Made by a program: the position numbers and the translations under genes. The notes beneath the pieces are model-generated. The model had not been told where the DNA came from and did no database searches. It worked only from the letters and a program-made list of their open reading frames with translations. Below, one piece after another: positions 25,350 through 33,465 of a stretch of DNA of 64,000 nucleotides. Position 1 is the first letter of the stretch, and every line of letters begins with the position of its first letter. The stretch comes from Burkholderia sp. HI2500 (GTDB lineage Bacteria > Pseudomonadota > Gammaproteobacteria > Burkholderiales > Burkholderiaceae), in assembly GCF_002223055.1 (NCBI RefSeq), contig NZ_NKFL01000004.1, positions 1,550,001 through 1,614,000 on the forward strand, in the 5' to 3' direction.

Positions 25350-25835
25350 TCAGGAGTGCATGCCCTGCATCTTGTGCGAGAAATGCGCGCGTTCGGCCGT
25401 CTCCATCAGCATCAGGAATTCGTCCTGCATCATGTGGATCAGCGCTTCGTGATCGCCGGCCTCGAAATAGACTTCCGGCTGCTGCGCGAGACGTTCCTCG
25501 AGAAACGTCTTCATGCCGTACGCCATGCACACCGGCGGCAATGCGCCCATGTCGCAATCCTTGAACAGCTCGCGCAACTCGACCTCCCGGGCGAGCACGA
25601 GATGGCGTCCCGTCTTCACCCAGAGATCCGACAGGCGCACGGCGTGCGTGGTCGGCAATACGGCGGCGACGTAGCCTTCGTCGTCTTCGAGGAGCACGGT
25701 TTTCGCGAGGCGATCGCCGGGAATATGCGCGGCGGCGGCCGTCTCCATGCTCGTATGGCTATAGGGGTGGTACACCACTTCGTACCGCGATGACTTCTGA
25801 CGCAGGCAATCCTGCAGGGTGGCTGATACAGGCAT
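25350..25835 (-). CDS. YbaK/EbsC-type aminoacyl-tRNA deacylase-like protein
   Basis: 161-aa protein of the YbaK/ProRS-editing domain family, whose members hydrolyse misacylated tRNAs in the cytoplasm. Visible features are the N-terminal MPVSATLQDCLRQKSSRYEV, the central AKTVLLEDDEGYVAAVLP (conserved Lys of the editing site in AKTV) and the C-terminal PPVCMAYGMKTFLEERLAQQ. The start at 25835 has GAGGTG 4 bp upstream. The exact tRNA substrate is unknown. It lies downstream of the cysteine synthase-like gene on the same strand (124-bp gap). Confidence 0.82.
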   Translation of the reverse strand: MPVSATLQDCLRQKSSRYEVVYHPYSHTSMETAAAAHIPGDRLAKTVLLEDDEGYVAAVLPTTHAVRLSDLWVKTGRHLVLAREVELRELFKDCDMGALPPVCMAYGMKTFLEERLAQQPEVYFEAGDHEALIHMMQDEFLMLMETAERAHFSHKMQGMHS

Positions 25836-25959
25836 GGCACACCTCGTCTTGGCGAAACGGGCGAACGGCGTTCGCACCGGATTCGTTCAGCATAGGTCGC
25901 ATTCCGGCGGATGGAAAACCTCACCGCTCCCGTGCTTCGCACCGACTCGACGCACGGGT

Positions 25960-26937
25960 TCAGTCCCCCGGATCCAGTCCCTTTTCACGTAGCCATTCCC
26001 GATTGAACAGCCGCGCGCGATAGATGTCGCCACGGTCGCACAGCAAGGTCACGATCGTGTGGCCCGGGCCCATCCGGCGGGCCAGCCAGACCGCCGCCGC
26101 GACGTTGATGCCGCTCGATCCGCCCACGTACAGCCCCTCCTCGCGCAGCAGCCGGTAGACCATCGTCACGCACTGCTGATCATCGATCCGCACGGCATCG
26201 TCGATCGGCGTGTCCGCAAGGTTCATCGTGACGCGCGTCGATCCGATGCCTTCGGTGATCGAGCTGCCTTCCGCGCCGAGGTCGCCCGTCTTCACGTACC
26301 CGTAAAGCCCGCTGCCGTGCGGGTCGGCCAGCACGATCCGGACGTCCGGCTTCTGCTGTTTCAGATAACGGCTCACGCCGGCCAGCGTGCCGCCCGTTCC
26401 GGTCGCGCACACGAAAGCATCGATCGTGCCTGCCGTATCGCGCCAGATCTCGGGCCCGGTCGTCTCGTAGTGCGCCTGGCGATTGACGACGTTGTCGAAC
26501 TGATTGGCCCACACCGCGTTGTCGAGTTCGTCCGCGAGCCGCCCGGCAATCTTCTGGTAGTTGTTCGGGTCACGGTAGGGCGCCGCCGGCACCGGGCGCA
26601 CCTCGGCGCCGAGCGTGCGCAGGATCGCCATCTTGTCCGGCGATTGCGTGTCGGGAATCACGATCACGCAGCGATAGCCGCGCGCCGCGCAGATATGCGC
26701 CAGGCCGATGCCGGTGTTGCCCGCTGTACCCTCGACCACGGTGCCGCCCGGCTGCAGCACGCCACGCCGCTCGGCGTCGCGGATGATGTAGAGTGCCGCG
26801 CGGTCCTTCACCGACCCGCCCGGATTCATGAATTCCGCCTTGCCCAGGATCTCGCAGCCCGTCTCGGCGCTGAGCTTCGCCAAGCGAATCAGCGGCGTGC
26901 GCCCCACGCAGTCGACGAAGCCTTGTCGCACGTCCAT
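25960..26937 (-). CDS. Cysteine synthase-like PLP-dependent enzyme
   Basis: 325-aa fold-type II PLP enzyme of the O-acetylserine sulfhydrylase/cystathionine beta-synthase group. The PLP lysine is in NPGGSVKDRAA (about residue 45), the substrate loop is GTAGNTGIG, the phosphate loop is ATGTGGTLAG, and the C-terminal PLP-ring contact region is LCDRGDIY. It makes cysteine from O-acetylserine and sulfide, or a related beta-replacement. The start at 26937 is chosen because GGAGG lies about 5 bp upstream; two earlier in-frame ATGs lack this. CysK and CysM types cannot be separated here with confidence. Confidence 0.88.
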   Translation of the reverse strand: MDVRQGFVDCVGRTPLIRLAKLSAETGCEILGKAEFMNPGGSVKDRAALYIIRDAERRGVLQPGGTVVEGTAGNTGIGLAHICAARGYRCVIVIPDTQSPDKMAILRTLGAEVRPVPAAPYRDPNNYQKIAGRLADELDNAVWANQFDNVVNRQAHYETTGPEIWRDTAGTIDAFVCATGTGGTLAGVSRYLKQQKPDVRIVLADPHGSGLYGYVKTGDLGAEGSSITEGIGSTRVTMNLADTPIDDAVRIDDQQCVTMVYRLLREEGLYVGGSSGINVAAAVWLARRMGPGHTIVTLLCDRGDIYRARLFNREWLREKGLDPGD

Positions 26938-27080
26938 GTCGCCCTCCATTGCCTTCGCGCAGCGCGCGCCACACACAACGAAGGATAGGCCGCCCGCGCC
27001 GCTTTCGTCGCCGGCTGCAGCGTACTAAGCTTGAAGCGCCCATTGCGGCCCACGCGCCGCATCGCGAGACGAGGTCCGCC

Positions 27081-27569
27081 ATGCTGCAACTGCAAACCGT
27101 TGCCGTCGACAAGCCCGAGACCGTGAACTTCATCCTCGGCCAGTCGCATTTCATCAAGTCCGTCGAAGACATCCACGAGGCGCTGGTCGGCACCGTGCCC
27201 GGCATCCGCTTCGGGCTCGCCTTCTGCGAGGCGTCAGGCAAGCGACTGGTGCGCCACTCCGGCACCGATGCGGCGCTCGTCGACCTCGCCTGCCGCAACG
27301 CCGGCGCGATCGGCGCCGGTCACGCGTTCATCGTGTTCCTCGGCGACGGATTCTTCCCCGTCAACGTACTCAACGCGATCAAGGCCGTGCCGGAGGTCTG
27401 CCGGATCTATTGCGCGACCGCGAACCCGACCGAGGTGATCGTCGCGGAAACCGCGCAAGGACGCGGGATCGTCGGCGTCGTCGACGGCTTCGGGCCGCTC
27501 GGGGTCGAAAATGACGACGACATCCGCTGGCGCAAGGATCTGCTGCGCACGATCGGCTACAAGGCGTAG
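27081..27569 (+). CDS. Adenosine-specific kinase family protein (COG1839)
   Basis: 162-aa protein of the small adenosine-specific kinase/DUF355 family known from archaea and bacteria. Characteristic stretches are VNFILGQSHFIKSVEDIHEA, GIRFGLAFCEASGKRLVR, GHAFIVFLGDGFFPVNVL and IVGVVDGFGPLGVE. The start at 27081 has GAGG about 7 bp upstream; the longer frame from 26949 overlaps the divergent cysteine synthase gene. Family members bind AMP or adenosine; the cellular role is poorly defined. Confidence 0.82.
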   Translation: MLQLQTVAVDKPETVNFILGQSHFIKSVEDIHEALVGTVPGIRFGLAFCEASGKRLVRHSGTDAALVDLACRNAGAIGAGHAFIVFLGDGFFPVNVLNAIKAVPEVCRIYCATANPTEVIVAETAQGRGIVGVVDGFGPLGVENDDDIRWRKDLLRTIGYKA

Positions 27570-27792
27570 GGATGCCCCCGCCCGGCGGCCTGTAGACCTG
27601 GCTGCATGGAAGGCGCGTTGCGGCCGGGATTCCAGGACGGGTAGCGCTCAGACCGTTAGTTGCATTTGTGGTCACTGAAGCGCGCCGCCCTCCGCGTCGT
27701 GTCGCCGCCGTCCGCGTGCCCTATACTGCCCGCAGCAGACTGACTGACGGCGCGCTGACGCACCGGCCGCCGCGATCCTTCCCGGAGCCGCC

Positions 27793-28086
27793 ATGCATTA
27801 CCAGTTGACCTACGAACTCGTCGACGATTACCTGTCCCGTCGCGAACCGTTCCGCGCCCAGCACCTCGCGCTTGCGCAGGCTGCGACCGAGCGCGGCGAA
27901 CTCGTGCTCGCCGGCGCGCTGTCGGACCCGGCCGATCAGGCCGTGCTCGTGTTCGAAGGGGATTCGCCGGAAGCGGCCGAGTCGTTCGCGCGCGCCGATC
28001 CGTACGTGCAGAACGGCCTCGTGAAATCGTGGCGCGTGCGGCCGTGGCGCGTCGTGGTCGGCAAGCACGCGCCGCCCCAAGCGTGA
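27793..28086 (+). CDS. YciI-family protein
   Basis: 97-aa protein with the YciI ferredoxin-like fold: YLSRREPFRAQHLALAQAA supplies the conserved His (about residue 25) and GALSDPADQAVLVFEG, SFARADPYVQNGLVKSW the conserved Asp-Pro region. Family members are small cytoplasmic proteins, some acting as dehydrohalogenases or dimeric accessory enzymes. GGAG lies 6 bp before the ATG. No pathway can be deduced from neighbours. Confidence 0.88.
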   Translation: MHYQLTYELVDDYLSRREPFRAQHLALAQAATERGELVLAGALSDPADQAVLVFEGDSPEAAESFARADPYVQNGLVKSWRVRPWRVVVGKHAPPQA

Positions 28087-28093
28087 CGCGGGA

Positions 28094-29071
28094 CTACAGC
28101 CACCCTGCCCGCTTGAAGCGCCACCACAACGCGAAGTCGGCCACGACCATCACGCCGATACAACCGTAGAAGCCGTATTTCAGGTGCAGTTCGGGCATGT
28201 TCGCGAAGTTCATCCCGTAGATGCCGGCGATCATCGTCGGGATCGCGAACAGCGCGGCGAACGAGCCGAGCCGCTTCGTCACCTCGTTCTCGGCCAGCGA
28301 GATCATCCCGAGGTTGACCTGGATCGCCGTGACCACCATCTCGCGCCGCCCTTCGATCGTCTTCACGATCCGCTGCAAATGGTCGTACACGTCGCGAAAG
28401 TACGGCTCCATGCCGCTGCAGACTTGCGGAATGCGCCCGCCGGTGAGCTTCGCCAGCGGCTCGAGCAACGGCGCCGTGTGCTGGTACAGCATCACGAGCC
28501 GGCGCTTCAGCGAATAGAGATCCTCGATGATCGCGCGCGACGAGGCGGGCGTGGCCTTCGCGAAGATGCGGTCCTCGAGCTGCTCGAGTTCGGTGCCGAG
28601 CGTTTCGAGGATCGGGAAATAGCGGTCGACGACCTGGTCCATCAGCGCATAGAACACGAATGCCGAACCTTCCTGGAGCAGATGCGGCTCGCGCTCGCAG
28701 CGCTTGCGCACGTCGCGAAAATCGTGCTCGGTATGGTTGCGGATCGACAGCACGTAATTCGGGCCGACGAACACGTTCAGCTCGCCGACATTGAACTCAT
28801 CGTCGTCGTCCAGCTCCACCGTATGCAGCACCGCGAACAGCGAATCGCCGTACTCCTCGATCTTCGGCCGCTGATGCCCCTTGCGGGCATCCTCGAGCGC
28901 CAGTTCGTGCAGCCCGAATTCCTCGCCCATCAGGTCGAGTTCCTCCGGTGTCGGATCCTTCAGCGCGACCCACACGAAGCACTCGGGCTTCGACACGTAG
29001 TCGCTGATGGCGTCGATATCGATGTCGGCCAGCTTGCGGCCGTCCTGGTATGCAGCACAGTTGATCAGCAT
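28094..29071 (-). CDS. corA: Magnesium/cobalt transporter CorA
   Basis: 325-aa CorA-family divalent cation channel. A large N-terminal cytoplasmic domain (MLINCAAYQDGRKLADIDID onward) is followed by the long stalk helix and two C-terminal membrane helices; the selectivity motif Gly-Met-Asn is in GIYGMNFANMPEL, and the chain ends with the basic tail WWRFKRAGWL. It imports Mg2+ (also Co2+, Ni2+). Convergent with the YciI gene (7-bp gap) and divergent from cydX. Confidence 0.94.
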   Translation of the reverse strand: MLINCAAYQDGRKLADIDIDAISDYVSKPECFVWVALKDPTPEELDLMGEEFGLHELALEDARKGHQRPKIEEYGDSLFAVLHTVELDDDDEFNVGELNVFVGPNYVLSIRNHTEHDFRDVRKRCEREPHLLQEGSAFVFYALMDQVVDRYFPILETLGTELEQLEDRIFAKATPASSRAIIEDLYSLKRRLVMLYQHTAPLLEPLAKLTGGRIPQVCSGMEPYFRDVYDHLQRIVKTIEGRREMVVTAIQVNLGMISLAENEVTKRLGSFAALFAIPTMIAGIYGMNFANMPELHLKYGFYGCIGVMVVADFALWWRFKRAGWL

Positions 29072-29250
29072 GGTGTTCGTGACGTTGCGGTTTGCGCATC
29101 AGTTTACCGGTTTGCTGCGCGGGTGGCCCGGCTTGCGCGGCTCGGCGATATTGGTCATGATCGGGCTGCGTGCGCCGCAGCATGCGCACCCGGACACTTC
29201 GGCCCCCCAGCCGCACGGCCGTGCGGCCCAACCGTCAAGGAGGCAGACCC

Positions 29251-29397
29251 ATGTGGTATTTCTCGTGGATACTCGGCATCGGCGTGGCGCTCGGCTTCGG
29301 CATCATCAACGCGATGTGGCTGGAAGCGGAAGTCTTCTCGCGCGGCGACAAGCGCAACGGCGCGTCGAGCCCGCGCTCGGGAGGCAAGGCTTCGTGA
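29251..29397 (+). CDS. cydX: Cytochrome bd oxidase small subunit CydX, without cydAB nearby
   Basis: 48-aa single-span membrane peptide. MWYFSWILGIGVALGFGIIN with the following Glu (MWLEAE) matches CydX/YbgT, the small subunit that stabilises the haem centres of cytochrome bd. A strong ribosome-binding site (AAGGAGG) precedes the ATG. In most genomes cydX follows cydA and cydB; here the upstream gene is divergent corA, so cydAB is absent from the window. The stop overlaps the start of the next gene (GTGA), a P-loop ATPase. The C-terminal tail (FSRGDKRNGASSPRSGGKAS) is unrelated to E. coli CydX. It may serve a bd oxidase encoded elsewhere. Confidence 0.82.
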   Translation: MWYFSWILGIGVALGFGIINAMWLEAEVFSRGDKRNGASSPRSGGKAS

Positions 29398-30011
29398 CGC
29401 ATCTGGTGTTCTTCTGCGGTCACGCCGGCACCGGCAAGACCACGCTCGCGAAGCGGCTCATCGGGCCGCTGATGCGCGCGACCGGCGAGGCCTTCTGCCT
29501 GCTCGACAAGGACACGCTGTACGGCCGCTACAGCTCGGCCGCGATGGGTGCGCTCACCGAGAATCCGAACGACCGCGACAGCCCGCTCTACCTGAAGCAC
29601 CTGCGCGATCCCGAATACCAGGGCCTGCTCGACACGGCCCGTGAAAATCTCGCGCTCGGCATCGGCGCGCTCGTGGTCGGCCCGCTGTCGCGCGAAGTGC
29701 GCGATCGCCGCATTCTCGATCGCGCGTGGCTCGGCATCGCGCCCGACGTCACGCTGACGGTCGTCTGGGTCCACACGTCGGAAGACGTCGCGCACCAGCG
29801 GATCGTCGCGCGCGGCAACCCGAACGACGCATACAAGCTCGCGCACTGGGATGAATACCGGCAGCGTCGCTTCGTGCCGACCGGCCACGAATGCGACGGC
29901 ATCGTGATGTTCGACAACACCGCGCCCTCCGACGCCGACGTCGAGGCGCTGCTGTACCGCATCGCGCCGCGTCCGCCCGCGGCCACGATCGTCCCGCCGC
30001 TGCCGGCCTGA
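29394..30011 (+). CDS. P-loop ATPase/kinase-like protein
   Basis: 205-aa soluble protein with a Walker A motif right at the N-terminus (VFFCGHAGTGKTTLAKRL) and kinase-like elements further on (CLLDKDTLYGRYSS, VWVHTSEDVAHQRIVARGNP). It resembles small AAA_33/zeta-type or gluconate-kinase-like phosphotransferases. The GTG start at 29394 overlaps the cydX stop and has GGAGG about 9 bp upstream, so the two are translated together. The frame opening at 29007 is artificial. Substrate unknown. Confidence 0.8.
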   Translation: MTHLVFFCGHAGTGKTTLAKRLIGPLMRATGEAFCLLDKDTLYGRYSSAAMGALTENPNDRDSPLYLKHLRDPEYQGLLDTARENLALGIGALVVGPLSREVRDRRILDRAWLGIAPDVTLTVVWVHTSEDVAHQRIVARGNPNDAYKLAHWDEYRQRRFVPTGHECDGIVMFDNTAPSDADVEALLYRIAPRPPAATIVPPLPA

Positions 30012-30036
30012 CCGGCCGCTCTTTTTCGTCCCCCGC

Positions 30037-30074
30037 AAAAAACAACGCCGGAAGCGCTGTTGCGCTCCCGGCGT
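30037..30074 (-). terminator. Rho-independent terminator after the saccharopine dehydrogenase-like gene
   Basis: On the minus strand a 13-bp stem with one G-T pair (ACGCCGGGAGCGC / GCGCTTCCGGCGT, loop AACA) is followed by TG and six T. It lies 34 bp beyond the stop at 30108. A weaker CGGCC/GGCCG hairpin followed by TCTTTTT at 30004-30026 could end the convergent ATPase transcript. Confidence 0.85.
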
Positions 30075-30107
30075 CGTACGGCCCTCGTGCCAGAGGCTGA
30101 CGGGTGG

Positions 30108-31208
30108 TCAGGCTACTTCGTGCACGCGCTCCATCGTGCCGCCTTCGTACAGCTTGCCGAAGCGGTTCGACAGGAACGCCTTCAGCGACACCTTTTCCTG
30201 CGGGATGAAACCGCTCTGCGGCAGCTTCTTTTCGCGGAACAGATCCAGCACCGCGCACATCGCGCCGGCCGTCGTGATCTGGATCGCGCTCATGTGCATC
30301 CCGCACACGTCCTTCGCGAAGATCTTGCGCGTGAACACGTCCTGCACCAGCTGGCCGTCCTTCACGCCCGTCACCGTGATGAACACGAGCACGACGTCCT
30401 GCTTCGTCGACGGCACCGCGCGGCGCATGATCGACTTCAGCGTGTCGCGGTCGGTCGACAGGCGCAGGTCTTCGAGCAGGAACTGCACGAGATCGCGGTG
30501 GCCCGGATAGCGCACCGACTTGTAGTCGAGCGTCTCGACCTTGCCCGACAGCGTCTCGCACAGCGTGCCGAGGCCGCCCGACGTGTTGAACGCTTCGTAT
30601 TCGGTGCCGTCGAGCGAGAAGTGCTCGAGGCCTTCGAGCGGCTGCACCCATTGCTTGCGGCCGTCGCGGATCGCTTCGCACGGCTGGCAGTATTCGTTGA
30701 TCAGGCCGTCGACGCTCCACGTCAGGTTGTACTTCAGCGCGTTGGTCGGATACTCGGGCAGCGCGCCGACGCGCATCTTCACGTCGCGCACTTCGCTGAA
30801 GCCGTTCACCAGTTCGTGCGCGGCGAGACCGATGAAGCCCGGTGCGAGGCCGCACTGCGGCATGAACGCACGGTCGGAGCCTTCGGCCAGTTCGCGGATC
30901 GCGTGGGTGGCGCGCACGTCTTCGGTCAGGTCGAAGTAGTGAACGCCGGCAGCCTTCGCGGCGGCGGCGACGTTGACCGCGAGGTAGTAAGGCAGCGCGT
31001 TGACGAGCGCATCGAAGCCCTTCACGGCTTCGCGAATCGCGTTTGCATCGGCCGAATCGACCCGTTGCGTCGCGATGCCTTCGCGCGACAGCTTCGCAAG
31101 CGCATCCGCGTCACGGTCGAACGCGACGACTTCGTAGTCGCCCGTTTCACGCAGCATGTGAGCAATGGTGTGGCCGATCAGACCTGCGCCGACGATGGCG
31201 ATTTTCAT
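30108..31208 (-). CDS. Saccharopine dehydrogenase-like NAD(P)-binding protein
   Basis: 366-aa oxidoreductase of the saccharopine dehydrogenase/LYS9-like family. The N-terminal Rossmann fold begins MKIAIVGAGLIGHTIAHML; GLAPGFIGLAAHEL and PEYPTNALKYNLTWSVDGLI are typical of this family's C-terminal catalytic domain. Members act in lysine or related amino-acid metabolism. The start at 31208 has AGGAGATAAGCGC upstream; the longer frame to 31292 is not supported. It is divergent from the membrane protein at 31457, with a 12-bp inverted repeat between them, and ends in a strong terminator. Confidence 0.87.
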   Translation of the reverse strand: MKIAIVGAGLIGHTIAHMLRETGDYEVVAFDRDADALAKLSREGIATQRVDSADANAIREAVKGFDALVNALPYYLAVNVAAAAKAAGVHYFDLTEDVRATHAIRELAEGSDRAFMPQCGLAPGFIGLAAHELVNGFSEVRDVKMRVGALPEYPTNALKYNLTWSVDGLINEYCQPCEAIRDGRKQWVQPLEGLEHFSLDGTEYEAFNTSGGLGTLCETLSGKVETLDYKSVRYPGHRDLVQFLLEDLRLSTDRDTLKSIMRRAVPSTKQDVVLVFITVTGVKDGQLVQDVFTRKIFAKDVCGMHMSAIQITTAGAMCAVLDLFREKKLPQSGFIPQEKVSLKAFLSNRFGKLYEGGTMERVHEVA

Positions 31209-31324
31209 GCGCTTATCTCCTGATGATGGGTTGGTGTTGTGAACGGCGTTGAGCCATGAACACAGTGTAGGGACGCGCAAAATCAGTTCCAAGACGAAGA
31301 ATGATGCGAATCGACCGATAATTT

Positions 31325-31366
31325 CGACGTTTCGACCACGTATTTCGTCGAAGTGTCGAAACGTCG
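31325..31366. promoter_or_regulatory. 12-bp perfect inverted repeat in divergent promoter region
   Basis: CGACGTTTCGAC (31325-31336), 18-bp spacer, GTCGAAACGTCG (31355-31366), between divergent genes starting at 31208 and 31457. Half-sites about 30 bp centre to centre could be bound by a tetrameric or looping regulator. The T run just after it also allows a terminator-like reading on the plus strand. Confidence 0.6.
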
Positions 31367-31456
31367 CGTTTTTGACGCTGCCGGCCCCGCTATGGCTGGC
31401 CTAAGTCTTCCGTTTCAGACTGCATGCCGACCACCCGACTCCCAAGGAGGCATCGC

Positions 31457-32239
31457 ATGCAATCCCTGCCCGCTCATCGCTCGCCGCACTGGCTGAACAA
31501 GGTGCCCGACGTCGCGCTGTCGTTCTGGATCATCAAGATCATGTCGACCACGGTCGGCGAAACCGGCGCGGACTTTCTCGCGGTCAACGCAGGGCTCGGC
31601 CAGACCGTCACGCGCGTCGCGATGGCGTCGCTGCTCGCGATCGCGCTGTGGCTGCAGTTGCGTACGCGCCGCTACGTGCCGTGGATCTACTGGCTCACGG
31701 TGGTGCTGGTCAGCATCGTCGGCACGCAGATCACCGACCTGCTCACCGACGGCCTGAACGTCAGCCTCTATGCGAGCACCGCCGCGTTTGCCGTCGCGCT
31801 CGCCGCGATCTTCTTCGTGTGGCATCGCGTCGAAGGCACGCTGTCGATCGACACGATCGTCACGCCGCGCCGCGAGCTGTTCTACTGGGCCGCGATCCTC
31901 TGCACGTTCGCGCTGGGCACCGCCGCGGGCGATCTCGCGACCGAGGCGCTCGGGCTCGGCTTCACGTTCGGCGCGCTGTGCTTCGGCGGCTTGATCGCGG
32001 CCGTGTTCGTGATGTGGCGGCTCGGCGCCAATGCGGTACTGGCGTTCTGGATCGCATACATCCTGACGCGCCCGTTCGGCGCGTCGCTCGGCGACCTGCT
32101 CACGCAGGCCCGCACCTATGGCGGGCTCGGCTTCGGCGCCGCGTGGACGAGCCTGCTGTTCCTGACCGTGATCGTGCTGCTCGTCGCCGTCGCGCAGTTC
32201 GGCAGCGGTCCGCGCACGCGTACCGGTACCGCCGAATGA
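31457..32239 (+). CDS. Multi-pass membrane protein (COG4705-like)
   Basis: 260-aa inner-membrane protein with about eight hydrophobic helices. [20 protein letters not shown] and [10 protein letters not shown] near the N-terminus, repeated in variant form later ([20 protein letters not shown]), are typical of the uncharacterised COG4705 family and show an internal duplication. An AAGGAGG ribosome-binding site sets the start at 31457. It is followed 38 bp later by a small lipoprotein and then a two-component system, probably one operon. Function unknown. Confidence 0.82.
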   Translation: MQSLPAHRSPHWLNKVPDVALSFWIIKIMSTTVGETGADFLAVNAGLGQTVTRVAMASLLAIALWLQLRTRRYVPWIYWLTVVLVSIVGTQITDLLTDGLNVSLYASTAAFAVALAAIFFVWHRVEGTLSIDTIVTPRRELFYWAAILCTFALGTAAGDLATEALGLGFTFGALCFGGLIAAVFVMWRLGANAVLAFWIAYILTRPFGASLGDLLTQARTYGGLGFGAAWTSLLFLTVIVLLVAVAQFGSGPRTRTGTAE

Positions 32240-32277
32240 CGCCCTTTTCCTTCCCTTCATCGAATCGAGGACACGCC

Positions 32278-32718
32278 ATGCGCATCCCCCATCCCGTTTC
32301 CCGTCTCGCCGTTACCGCGGCCGCGATTGCCCTGTTGAGCGCCGCCGCCGGCTGCTCGAAGCAGCAGGATGCAATCGCAGCGACGCCGGCACCCGCCTCG
32401 GCCGCCGCATCGCCCGCAGCGGCCCACGCATCGAAGCTCGGCGACCTGTCGCCGTTCCGCACGATCGCCGTCGACGTGAACGCGCTCGTCGCCAAGGGCG
32501 ACCTGCCGGGCGCGAAAACGCGCATCAAGGATCTCGAGATCGCGTGGGACTCGGCCGAAGCCGGCCTCAAGCCGCGCGCCGCCGCCGACTGGCACATGGT
32601 CGACCAGGAGATCGACCGCGCACTCTCCGCGCTGCGCGCCGATCATCCGACCCAGGCCGATTCGGCCGCCGCGATGAAGAACCTGCTCGCGGCGCTCGAG
32701 CGGTTCAGCGGCAAATAA
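32278..32718 (+). CDS. Small lipoprotein of unknown function
   Basis: 146-aa secreted protein. The signal ends in a lipobox (LLSAAAGC, Cys about residue 23), followed by an Ala/Pro linker and a helical domain ([36 protein letters not shown]). GAGG lies about 8 bp before the ATG. It lies between the COG4705-like membrane protein and the response regulator; a periplasmic sensing role for the two-component system is possible but unproven. Confidence 0.8.
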   Translation: MRIPHPVSRLAVTAAAIALLSAAAGCSKQQDAIAATPAPASAAASPAAAHASKLGDLSPFRTIAVDVNALVAKGDLPGAKTRIKDLEIAWDSAEAGLKPRAAADWHMVDQEIDRALSALRADHPTQADSAAAMKNLLAALERFSGK

Positions 32719-32799
32719 GGATCGCAGCGCGCCGCGGCACGTGACGCCCGTGCGGGAATCGCATACGCTGGCGGCGTTTGCGCGGCACGGAGAACACGC

Positions 32800-33465
32800 A
32801 TGCGAATACTGCTCGTCGAAGACGACCCGATGATCGGCGAGGCCGTCCACGCCGCGCTGAAGGACGCGTCGTACGCCACCGACTGGGTCACCGACGGCGT
32901 GCGCGCGTTGACCGCGTTCGCCGCGCAGCCCTACGACCTGGTCCTGCTCGATCTCGGCCTGCCCGGCCGCGACGGGCTCGACGTGCTGGCCGCCATCCGC
33001 GCGAAGGACGCCAGCGCGCCGCTGCTGATCGTCACCGCCCGCGACGGGCTCGACGATCGACTGGCAGGCCTCGACGGCGGCGCCGACGACTACATCGTGA
33101 AGCCGTTCGAGATGGCCGAGCTGCTCGCGCGGATTCGCGTCGCGATCCGGCGCCGGGCCGGTTCGGCCGCGCCGCTGTTGAGCAACGGCATCGTGTCGCT
33201 CGACCCGGCGACGCGCGAGGCCGCCGTCGACGGGAACGCGCCGGTGCCGCTGTCGAATCGCGAGTTCTCGCTGCTGCGCGCGTTGCTGGTGCGCCCGGGC
33301 GCGATCCTGTCGCGGCGCGAGCTCGAGGATCGCCTGTACGGCTGGGGCGAGGAAGTCGAAAGCAATGCGGTCGAATTCCTGATCCATTCGCTGCGCCGCA
33401 AGCTCGGCAGCACCGTGATCAAGAACGTCAGGGGTGCGGGATGGATGGTTTCAAGAAGCGCCTGA
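32800..33465 (+). CDS. OmpR-family response regulator
   Basis: 221-aa response regulator. The receiver domain (about 1-115) has the acidic pocket (VEDD, residues 7-9), the phosphorylated Asp51 (LVLLDLGLPGRDG), Thr in IVTARD and Lys in IVKPFE. The C-terminal winged helix (about 125-221) contains PLSNREFSLLRALLVRPG and LIHSLRRKLGSTVIKNVRG. Similar to QseB/TctD regulators. It overlaps the sensor kinase gene by 25 bp. Probably controls the two upstream genes as well. Confidence 0.95.
   Translation: MRILLVEDDPMIGEAVHAALKDASYATDWVTDGVRALTAFAAQPYDLVLLDLGLPGRDGLDVLAAIRAKDASAPLLIVTARDGLDDRLAGLDGGADDYIVKPFEMAELLARIRVAIRRRAGSAAPLLSNGIVSLDPATREAAVDGNAPVPLSNREFSLLRALLVRPGAILSRRELEDRLYGWGEEVESNAVEFLIHSLRRKLGSTVIKNVRGAGWMVSRSA

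Noticed and set aside
29007..29393. Possible cydB remnant before cydX in the long open frame
   Set aside because: The translated region does not resemble CydB and overlaps the divergent corA start; no sign of a truncated oxidase gene.
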